Below are positions 1 through 6,839 of a DNA stretch of 64,000 nucleotides, one piece after another. The DNA is from CAVPNY01 sp963706905 (GTDB lineage Bacteria; Chloroflexota; Anaerolineae; Anaerolineales; UBA4823). The stretch covers positions 62,001 through 126,000 of the forward strand of contig CAVPNY010000014.1 of the NCBI GenBank assembly GCA_963706905.1. The letters run 5' to 3'. The notes beneath the pieces were generated by a model. That model was not told the origin of the DNA. It saw nothing but the letters and a program-made list of their open reading frames with translations, and did no database searches. Position 1 is the stretch's first letter, and every line of letters begins with the position of its first letter. The position numbers and the translations under genes are program-made.

Positions 1-1405
1 CGCCGGCGCGCCGATCGCCAGGGCGCAGGGTGAAGCAGCCACCAACAGCAGCATGGCCCGGTAGAAGGATTCTGAGAAGGACAGCCAGCCGAAGAGGGGC
101 GGGACGATGGCCACCAGCACCACCAGGACCAGCACCGCCGGGACAAATCTGGCAGTGAAACGCTGGGTGAACTGCTGGGTGGGGCTTTGCTGGCTCTGGG
201 CTTCAGCCACCATCTGCATCACCCGGCTGAGGGTGGTGTCTTTCGACAGGCGGGTCACACCTACTTCAAGGGCGGCTTCCTGGTTGATCGTCCCGGCGTA
301 AACCTCGTCAGTGGGGCGCTTCAGCACCGGGACCGATTCCCCGGTGATCGGGCTTTGATCCACGCTGCTCTCCCCCAGGCGCACCACGCCGTCTACCGGG
401 ATGCGGTCGCCCGGACGGACGATGACCACATCCTGGAGCCGCAGCCGCTCAATCGGCTCTTCCTGGATGCGGTTCCCGCGGCGAACACGGGCAGTCCTGG
501 GCATCAACTGTCCCAGAGCATTGACTGCCTGGCGGGCGCGGTCCAGGGCATACTGCTCGCCGGCGTGCCCCAGGCTGAACAGGAAGAGTAAAAAGGTGCC
601 CTCCGCCCAATTACCCAACACCGCCGCCCCAGCGGCGGCTGCCAGCATGAGCACATCGGTGTCGAATTTCCCGCGCAGCAGGCTCGGCAGGGCATGCGTG
701 GCAATATCGTACCCGCCGCATAAGTAAGCCAGCAGGTAAAAAATCAGGGCTATGTTGGCAGGTAGCCCGAAAGCCGTCTCACCGACCCAGCCGATCAGCA
801 GGAACAGGCCGCACAGTCCGACCAGCAGCAGCGTCCAGCGTTCCTGCAGCCAGCGCGGTAGAACGGCCGGCGCGCGGCCGCGCTCGGCATCGACAGCCTC
901 CTGTGCAGCAGCGAGGGGGAGTGGTCGTGAAGCGAGGGTAAGCGGCTGTGAAGCAAGGGGCAGCAGTCGCGCACCCAGGTGGCGGATCAGATCTTCAATC
1001 GTCTCGCGCCTCAGCTGCTCGGCATCATAGGCGACGAAGATTAACCCGGCGGCGTAGTTGACGGAGGCGTGCAGCATCCCCGGCAACCGTTCCAGCTCGC
1101 TGGCCAGGACGTCCGCTGCATCAGCCGAATCCAGGCCAACAAAGGCAATCGTCTCGTGGAGATGGCCGTTGCTCAGTTCGTAGCCAGCCTGACTGGCTAT
1201 GACGGTCGACAGCAGCCAGTGAGATCAGGTTTGGGTCGTAGTGGATACACAGGTCGATCGGATCATGCTCGACCTCCAGATGGGTTCTCACGATCCCCTT
1301 GTGGCTTTGCAACATGGCTTGCAGTGTGTCGATACAGGCGTCGCACTCGTCTTCAACATCAGGCAGCAAGATCGGGATAGCAATTTCTACAGTTTTCTCT
1401 GGCAT
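1..1405 (-). CDS. P1B heavy-metal ATPase, 3' part beyond window edge, frameshift near 1200
   Basis: Metal-exporting P1B ATPase of the cytoplasmic membrane. From the ATG at 1405 the product begins with an HMA-like metal-binding domain carrying Cys21-Asp-Ala-Cys24. It continues into a second ferredoxin-like stretch, membrane helices, the actuator TGES motif (334-345) and the transmembrane ion motif Ser-Pro-Cys (25-33). The phosphorylation and ATP domains lie past the left edge. The ion motif is SPC, not CPC, which by family knowledge points to the P1B-4 (Co/Zn/Cd-type) group; a proximal HMA domain is unusual there. Near 1200 the frame breaks: after Val-Asp-Arg the next codons continue correctly (Ile-Ala-Ser-Gln-Ala-Gly-Tyr) only if one base is skipped. 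Either the gene is broken or the sequence has an extra base. The ArsR-type regulator just upstream on the same strand suggests metal-induced expression. Confidence 0.85.
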
Positions 1406-1496
1406 TTCGATTTATTTAATCTCCCCGCCTTAAATAATGATCAGCACTAAGAACATGCTTGCGATCGGAGCAGATCTGCGCGCCAGCGCGGCCAGG

Positions 1497-1805
1497 CTAG
1501 GCATGACCGACATGATCCAGACCGCGTTGGAACAGCTCGGCGATATGCTCATCGTCCAGGCATACATACACCTGCCGGCCTAGCTTGCGGGAGCGCACCA
1601 CACGCTTATCCCGCAGGCCGCGCAGCTGGTGCGAGACAGCCGACTTGCTGATACCGAGGATCTGAACCAGGTCGCCGACATTCCTTTCGCCAACGCTCAG
1701 CGCGGCGATGAGACGCACCCGAGTGGGGTCGCTCAAAGATTCGAACAAACTGGCGATGCGTTGGGCGGTTTGTTCATCCAGACATGGGGCTGCAATGGTG
1801 TCCAT
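1497..1805 (-). CDS. ArsR/SmtB-family metal-sensing repressor
   Basis: Winged-helix metalloregulator of 102 residues. The DNA-binding helix-turn-helix lies around residues 40-75 (LSDPTRVRLI ... SKSAVSHQLRGL). The C-terminal helix has Asp-x-His-x10-His-x2-His, matching the alpha-5 zinc site of SmtB/CzrA-type sensors. The alpha-3 CxC motif is absent, but one N-terminal Cys (Cys8) is present, so sensing is probably through the alpha-5 site (Zn/Co-like metals). It lies 91 bp upstream of the metal ATPase on the same strand and would repress both genes. A perfect palindrome immediately upstream is the likely operator. The Shine-Dalgarno GGAG lies inside that palindrome. Confidence 0.9.
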   Translation of the reverse strand: MDTIAAPCLDEQTAQRIASLFESLSDPTRVRLIAALSVGERNVGDLVQILGISKSAVSHQLRGLRDKRVVRSRKLGRQVYVCLDDEHIAELFQRGLDHVGHA

Positions 1806-1806
1806 A

Positions 1807-1850
1807 AAAATACTCCATAGTTGAATTGTTGTTCAACTATGGAGTATTTT
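1807..1850 (-). promoter_or_regulatory. Palindromic operator of the ArsR/ATPase unit
   Basis: Two perfect 19-base inverted arms (1807-1825 and 1832-1850) flank a 6-base spacer. The core is TGAA-N6-TTCA, the recognition pattern known for SmtB/CzrA-type repressors. The element ends one base before the ATG at 1805, and the ribosome-binding GGAG (complement of 1813-1816) is within one arm. A transcript containing both arms could therefore also fold and hide its own ribosome-binding site. Confidence 0.8.
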
Positions 1851-1888
1851 ACCCGCACAGCCAGGCGCTGTCAAGACGGCCCGCCTGG

Positions 1889-1926
1889 AATCCATCAGGG
1901 ACGCAGGTGAGCGTCCCTGATGGATT
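1889..1926 (-). terminator. Strong hairpin, possible terminator after the cupin gene
   Basis: Perfect 16-base arms (1889-1904 and 1911-1926) with a 6-base loop, 50 bp downstream of the cupin stop. There is no clear T-run on either side, so it could instead be a dispersed palindrome. Confidence 0.45.
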
Positions 1927-1977
1927 TGAGTGGACGGGTGCCCTCCTACCTTGACAGTGAGTGTTTGGATCGCCTGG

Positions 1978-2340
1978 TTACTTCAACGCCATATTACGAG
2001 CTGCGATCTCCATCATCTTCCGACTTAAGTCTTTGGGGCTGAATTCGACCATCTCACAATCTTCTTCCATCACCGGGAGGTGACCCGGGGCCAAATAATA
2101 GGCTTCGCCTGCCGTGATGACTTCTTCATGGTCGGCATATTTCACCCGCATTCTCCCCTTGAACAGATAACCCCAATGGGGACACTCGCAACCGTTGGGC
2201 AACTCTTTGAATAGCAGGCTGGAGTCAAACCCTGCTGGAAACCCCCAAAAACCCCCATCCATGTCTCCCCATTCAATTTGACGGCTATAGTAAGAGTCGA
2301 CCTGATACAGCAGGGGAATATCTTCTCTCTTGCCATGCAT
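1978..2340 (-). CDS. Small cupin-fold protein
   Basis: About 120 residues with the look of a single-domain cupin: a Gly/Pro-rich beta pattern (GFPAGFDSSLLF, CPHWGYLFKGRMRV, ITAGEAYYLAPGHLP). The classic metal-binding histidine pair is incomplete; one His in CPHWGYLF and one in APGHLP are visible. The start at 2340 is chosen because AAGGAG sits about 7 bases before it; an in-frame ATG at 2358 overlaps that ribosome-binding site. Substrate unknown. Monocistronic, convergent with nothing, and downstream of the polyferredoxin operon on the same strand. Confidence 0.65.
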   Translation of the reverse strand: MHGKREDIPLLYQVDSYYSRQIEWGDMDGGFWGFPAGFDSSLLFKELPNGCECPHWGYLFKGRMRVKYADHEEVITAGEAYYLAPGHLPVMEEDCEMVEFSPKDLSRKMMEIAARNMALK

Positions 2341-2463
2341 GGTTATTTCTCCTTTCATCTGATGTTAGCTCAAAATGAGGTGTACAAACGACTTGTGACT
2401 ACCGTCTGTGCGAACACTAAATCTCTTATTCTGATAGGCAATCCTCCTTTCTGGGCACCTGCC

Positions 2464-2718
2464 TCAACGACCAAATGTCATGATCGCCAGCGTGAAGATG
2501 CCACCTACCTGCTCCCATCGCCAGGCGATCAACAACCCCAGCAAAGTCACACCAATCAGGCTAAGTAGGAATACATCCACGGGTGCAATGGCTCCGAAGA
2601 TACCGGAAAGGGGCTCAAAGAAGATCAATAAACAAAAAAAGATGACGACAATACTCCAGATGCGAGCTATCCAACAGATGGTTTTTGCAGAACGAGAAAC
2701 AGTAATGGCAGGGTTCAA
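2464..2718 (-). CDS. Small membrane protein at the end of the polyferredoxin operon
   Basis: 84 residues with about three hydrophobic helices (WSIVVIFFCLLIFF, VFLLSLIGVTLLGLLIAW, GGIFTLAIM). It starts with TTG preceded by GGGAG at 7 bases spacing, 18 bp after the polyferredoxin stop, so it is probably translated from the same mRNA. It resembles DUF7670-type small membrane proteins, but I would not rely on that name. Function unknown; a membrane anchor or subunit for the neighbouring redox proteins is only an inference. Confidence 0.6.
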   Translation of the reverse strand: MNPAITVSRSAKTICWIARIWSIVVIFFCLLIFFEPLSGIFGAIAPVDVFLLSLIGVTLLGLLIAWRWEQVGGIFTLAIMTFGR

Positions 2719-2736
2719 ATTTTAGCTCCCTTGTTA

Positions 2737-4359
2737 TCAGAATGGTACTTCCGTCTCCGGGACGAACACGCGAATAGCCGCCGTGCCATTCACCGGGCAC
2801 TTGTATTCACAGATCCCGCAGCCGATACAACGATCGCGCAACACATGTGGCAGCTTCACGGTTAGCGTGGATTGATCTGCGCCCCAGACCTGCGCCTCTT
2901 CGAGCTGGATTGCCTTGTCTGGAACCGGGCACATCTCTTCACATACCACGCAATCGCCATGGTCAGCCCAGGCAATGCAACGATCCTGGTCGATATAAGC
3001 TTTACCGATGATCTCCTGGCGTTTCTCATCCAGGGTCAGCGGAGGGATGGCCTGGACCGGGCAGACAAGCCCACAGGCATTACAAGAATAGTCGCAGTAA
3101 CCAAGGCGGGGGATGAGCAGCGGTGTCCATACCCCCTCCAAACCAGCGTCGAATACAGCCGGCTGCAAGGCGCTGGTCGGGCAAGTACGGATGCACTCCG
3201 AACAACGGATACAATTTGTAAAAGCGACCACATCGGGGTTGGCCTTGCGAACTCCAGGTGGGCGCAGCAGGTGCGGCGGCTCGCGTTTGGACAGCCAGTT
3301 GCTTTGGAACAGAGCCACCCCCGTCACCGCCGCTCCAATCGCCAGCAAAGCATCCCGGCGGTCCGGGTCGTAGGCGTTCCACTTCGCCAGGGAAATCCTG
3401 GGTGAAAAAGCAACCAAGCTGCGCGGGCAGGCCTCCAGGCAGTCCAGGCACAGGGTGCATTCGCTGGGATCGCTGGCATAGCCTTTCTGCGGGTCGATCG
3501 TGCCGGTGGGGCACAGGCTGGCGCACACGGTACAGCCTTTGCATTGCTCCCCGACTTCCCGCCGAAAGAGTGCAAGTTTACTGATCAAGCCCAACAAGCC
3601 TCCCAATGGGCACAGGTAGCGGCACCAGAAGCGCGATGCAAACAGGTTGACGGCGATCACTCCCAGAAAGATCGAGGCAAACAACACGGTATCGCGGTAA
3701 AAACTCGGTTCGATGGGCAAGATGCCCGGCCTGATCCACTGATCAAAGGTCGAAACCGGTCTGGATAAGAGCGAAATCTGGAAAAGGGACCTTTCGAGAT
3801 AGGTGACGATCTGGTCGATGGCTGGCCAGATGGCGACACCCAAGGAGCGGAATAAAATGGTCAATGGATCAAAGACCAGCAGCGTCAGGTTACTCAGCAG
3901 GGCTGCAACCAGAATAACCATCAGCAAACCATACTTGACTTTGCGCCAGGCTTCTGGGGGTGGGAGGCGCTTTCCACGCCAGCGCTTTAACGAAAAAATG
4001 TCGAGGATCGTCCCCAGTGGGCAGATCCAACTGCACCAGGCGCGGCCGAAGACCACTGTAGCCAGGATGACCAGCAGCGCCAGGGTCGATCCTAGCAAGA
4101 ATGTCCGGCTGGATAACAGGTGGGCCAGCATCAAGAGCGGGTCCAGCCGCATGGCGAGGTTCACCAGATCAGCGGGCCAGCCGCCTTGTTTCGTCAGGAG
4201 AAAGAGCAGTAAAAAGGCGGACAGGGAAGCGTACTGAACCGCCTTGCGGGCGGTGATCCAGGGCCCGGCGGGGTGATCTTTCCAGATCTTCTTTTTGATT
4301 GGTCTATCCCTGATCGCTTCTGGCTCGGCCAATCTACACCTTTTTTTAGCAAGCGGCAT
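2737..4359 (-). CDS. Membrane polyferredoxin, NapH-NapG-like fusion
   Basis: Electron-transfer protein of about 540 residues. Its first ~330 residues are NapH-like: four to five membrane helices, CSWICP (about 109-114) and CRYLCP (about 246-251), then two [4Fe-4S] motifs (CxxCxxCxxxCP near 273 and 301). A Tat-like Arg-Arg-Asp-Ala-Leu-Leu plus hydrophobic segment follows near 334. Then come four more cysteine motifs (near 383, 422, 461 and 511) in the order seen in NapG/MauM periplasmic ferredoxins. The product thus looks like NapH and NapG joined. The likely role is moving electrons from quinol to an extracytoplasmic acceptor. The start is uncertain: ATG at 4359 is used here, TTG at 4404 extends the frame through a palindrome, and TTG at 4332 has AAAGGTG in front. 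It sits between DUF362 and a small membrane protein in one operon. Confidence 0.8.
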   Translation of the reverse strand: MPLAKKRCRLAEPEAIRDRPIKKKIWKDHPAGPWITARKAVQYASLSAFLLLFLLTKQGGWPADLVNLAMRLDPLLMLAHLLSSRTFLLGSTLALLVILATVVFGRAWCSWICPLGTILDIFSLKRWRGKRLPPPEAWRKVKYGLLMVILVAALLSNLTLLVFDPLTILFRSLGVAIWPAIDQIVTYLERSLFQISLLSRPVSTFDQWIRPGILPIEPSFYRDTVLFASIFLGVIAVNLFASRFWCRYLCPLGGLLGLISKLALFRREVGEQCKGCTVCASLCPTGTIDPQKGYASDPSECTLCLDCLEACPRSLVAFSPRISLAKWNAYDPDRRDALLAIGAAVTGVALFQSNWLSKREPPHLLRPPGVRKANPDVVAFTNCIRCSECIRTCPTSALQPAVFDAGLEGVWTPLLIPRLGYCDYSCNACGLVCPVQAIPPLTLDEKRQEIIGKAYIDQDRCIAWADHGDCVVCEEMCPVPDKAIQLEEAQVWGADQSTLTVKLPHVLRDRCIGCGICEYKCPVNGTAAIRVFVPETEVPF

Positions 4360-4397
4360 CCTTCGACTTCGGCATAAAATGCCTCCGCTCAGGATGC
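4356..4397. repeat. Nested palindrome at the polyferredoxin start
   Basis: Outer inverted arms GCATCCT (4356-4362) and AGGATGC (4391-4397) enclose an inner pair GGCAT/ATGCC (4371-4375 and 4379-4383). It has the look of a short REP-like intergenic element and fills the gap between the DUF362 gene and the polyferredoxin core. This makes the longest polyferredoxin start doubtful. Confidence 0.5.
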
Positions 4398-4412
4398 AAA
4401 GCAAGCCCTTCT

Positions 4413-5420
4413 CTATGCCGAAATTTCCTCGATTTTCAAGCCTTGTAAATCGTTTCTTCCCAGGCCCATGGCGGCTGCTGCCGGGATGTACTCAATGTCC
4501 TCCGGGCGCAAGCCAAACAAGGTGGTGGCGTAGCTATCTGCAGCCACTATGTCAGGGCTGACGATCACGGTATCGAGCTGCTTGACGTCACCCAAATCGC
4601 CGCCAGTAGGACCGTTCGCCATCAGGATACGCACGGCGTCCACCACGGTCAGCGTCGGGCGGAATAGGCTGGTGAGGTCGGCGATGCGCTGTCCAAGATT
4701 GGCATGGATTGAGGAGCGATCCTGGATTAAACCCATCAAATTCTTCATCCCCAAGGTCAGCCGGGTCGAGCCATGATGCTTGGCGATGGGGACATCGATC
4801 AACACGTCAGCCTTCATGACATCGCCGAAAATCGTTGTCTTCTTTAAGTCCACCCCTTGCGGAATATCTGTGGAAACATACTTAAAACCCGACATATAAA
4901 CCATCTCGCCGCCAGCAGCCTGCACCTGCTCGGCAATCCCGCTCCGGGCGTAGGCTTCCTCCGCCGTGCCGCCAAAGGGGAAATCCATCACCTGAACGCG
5001 GCTTGCTCCGGCCTCCAGGCAACACTTCACCAGGGCAGCCACCACCCAGGGATTGGTGGTCGCGGCGTACTCATATGTATGATAAGCCACACAGATGTTG
5101 GGCTTGACGATCACGCTGGCACTCTTGGGCACGAATTTTCCAATGCCGCCAAAAACTGCCAGAGCGCGGCGCACGATCGTTTCCGGATCGCTGCCGCGCG
5201 CCACCACCACATCTGGGGTGCCTGCCGGTAGCGATGTGGGTGACTCAACCGCCGCGCCTGCCGCTGCCGTAGAGGTGGGCAACGAAGATGGCTGATTTGC
5301 TGTGGGCGGCAGGACATCCGTCGGCTGCAATCCGCAAGCCGCCAGGATCTGCTGCAGGGTCAGGGCCCCAGATCCAGCAGCCAGCATGCGAATAAACTCC
5401 CGTCTTGATAATTGAGTCAT
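4413..5420 (-). CDS. Tat-exported DUF362 lipoprotein
   Basis: 335 residues. The N-terminus has a twin-arginine motif (SRREFIRM) followed by a hydrophobic stretch and a lipobox-like Leu-Ala-Ala-Cys-Gly near residue 29, suggesting folded export and lipid anchoring outside the membrane. The rest matches the DUF362 family (VIVKPNICVAYHTYEYAATT, DVPIAKHHGSTRLTLGMKNL, TVVDAVRILMANGPTGGD). DUF362 proteins are uncharacterised but recurrently encoded with Fe-S proteins. Good ribosome-binding site GGGAGG 8 bases before the ATG. It lies 20 bp after the propeller lipoprotein and just before the polyferredoxin, so a shared extracytoplasmic redox role is plausible. Confidence 0.88.
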   Translation of the reverse strand: MTQLSRREFIRMLAAGSGALTLQQILAACGLQPTDVLPPTANQPSSLPTSTAAAGAAVESPTSLPAGTPDVVVARGSDPETIVRRALAVFGGIGKFVPKSASVIVKPNICVAYHTYEYAATTNPWVVAALVKCCLEAGASRVQVMDFPFGGTAEEAYARSGIAEQVQAAGGEMVYMSGFKYVSTDIPQGVDLKKTTIFGDVMKADVLIDVPIAKHHGSTRLTLGMKNLMGLIQDRSSIHANLGQRIADLTSLFRPTLTVVDAVRILMANGPTGGDLGDVKQLDTVIVSPDIVAADSYATTLFGLRPEDIEYIPAAAAMGLGRNDLQGLKIEEISA

Positions 5421-5440
5421 TGGTTAAACCTCCCTGCGCT

Positions 5441-6775
5441 TTATGGTTCCAGCAACCACAAGGCTGCGCCATTTTCTTCCTCAGCCACCACCCACACCCT
5501 GCCGTCCGGGCTCACGTCCACGCTGCGCGCCATGATTGAAGCCACCGGTTCCATGGATTCCCCATCCAGCTTGTAAACCTCTCCATCCCAGAAAAGCCAG
5601 CCTTGCCCGCTGCCATCCACCGCCAAATGCTTGAGCGGCAGATCCCAGGATGGAGCGTCTTTGATCAGGCTCCACTCTCCCTTGTGAATGCGGTAGACCT
5701 GCGCTGGGCCGCTGCAGCTTGCCCCTCCGCATAATTCCAGGATCACCCAGGCATCCCCGTTCCCATCCACCATGAGCTGGCGCGCATAGGCAAAGTTGTA
5801 GTCACCCAGGAATTCCTGCGGCAGGTGATACTCCGTCCAGGTCTGATCGCTATACCTGTAGCGCCAGACGGTATCATCCGCCCCAAGCCACACATTCCCC
5901 GCTTTCTCCGCTGTGATGGCGGACACACAGGTTGGACCCAGCGGGACCTCCGCTCCAAGCCAGGTCGACCGATCGAACCAGCGCACGCCCTGCCCGCCCA
6001 TCGGTCCGGGTCCGCCGTAATAGCATTCGCCGACCCACAAGTCCGCGCCACCGCCCATGACAAGGCGATGAATGACGCCGATGTCTTCCATCTCCGGAGG
6101 CGGGAAGCTCATGTCCTCCAGGGTGAACAGGCTCCATCTCTCACCGTCGAAGAGACGCACATCCCGGCTGGTCGGCAGCCAGAGCATACCTGTCAGGTCA
6201 TTGAGCGCCCTCCAGGAGGTCGGCGACCACCAGCTCATCTCGGCTGAGGTAGGCGCATCTGTCCAGCCGCTCTCAGCGCCGTAAGCCGTCCACTGTCCGT
6301 CTAGCCAGGCTTCAATTTCACTTGCATCGGATCGCAGCACCCACAGCCGTCCCTCGTCATCCACGCTCGCCAGCATGTCCTCGCTCTCAGAGAGCACAGA
6401 TTCCCAGGTCTGGTTGAACCAGCGCGAAGCCCCCTGACTGGTGCTCACCCAAACCGCACCGTCCGCCGGGGCGTCTACCTGCACCTCGGCATAAGCACTC
6501 GGCAACGCGGCGGGCAGCGCAGTCACCCGCCAGAACACGCCTGCCGGTTCTGCTGGCTGCGTGGGCGGCTGTGTGGGTGGTAACGTCTCAACCGGAGCAG
6601 GTTGTGGAATCGGTGTATCTATGAATGCCGGAGGCTGGGTTGGTTCGAGCGTGGGACTTTCCGTAGCAGTGCTGGTTAGAGTCGGGGTAATTGTGGGCGA
6701 CTGAGGCTGCCCACAGGCTAACACGGATAAGAGGAGCACCGCCGCGCAAATCGACAATTTCGTGGGTTGAGCCAT
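5441..6775 (-). CDS. Beta-propeller lipoprotein, first gene of the DUF362/polyferredoxin operon
   Basis: 444 residues. Signal peptide with lipobox (LLLSVLACGQ), a Thr/Pro-rich linker (residues ~25-75), then repeats of the two-component-regulator-propeller type (AVWVSTSQGASRWFNQTWE, GNVWLGADDTVWRYRYSDQT, GRVWVVAEEENGAALWL). It is predicted to be an extracellular, lipid-anchored propeller. Ribosome-binding site AAGGTG before the ATG. It heads a four-gene minus-strand unit (6775 to 2464) with gaps of about 20 bp. Function unknown. Confidence 0.8.
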   Translation of the reverse strand: MAQPTKLSICAAVLLLSVLACGQPQSPTITPTLTSTATESPTLEPTQPPAFIDTPIPQPAPVETLPPTQPPTQPAEPAGVFWRVTALPAALPSAYAEVQVDAPADGAVWVSTSQGASRWFNQTWESVLSESEDMLASVDDEGRLWVLRSDASEIEAWLDGQWTAYGAESGWTDAPTSAEMSWWSPTSWRALNDLTGMLWLPTSRDVRLFDGERWSLFTLEDMSFPPPEMEDIGVIHRLVMGGGADLWVGECYYGGPGPMGGQGVRWFDRSTWLGAEVPLGPTCVSAITAEKAGNVWLGADDTVWRYRYSDQTWTEYHLPQEFLGDYNFAYARQLMVDGNGDAWVILELCGGASCSGPAQVYRIHKGEWSLIKDAPSWDLPLKHLAVDGSGQGWLFWDGEVYKLDGESMEPVASIMARSVDVSPDGRVWVVAEEENGAALWLLEP

Positions 6776-6839
6776 GTTTCACCTTGTTGAAGTATTGAAT
6801 TGCGATCTGGCTGCTACGAGTATACATAAGGAATCCCAG

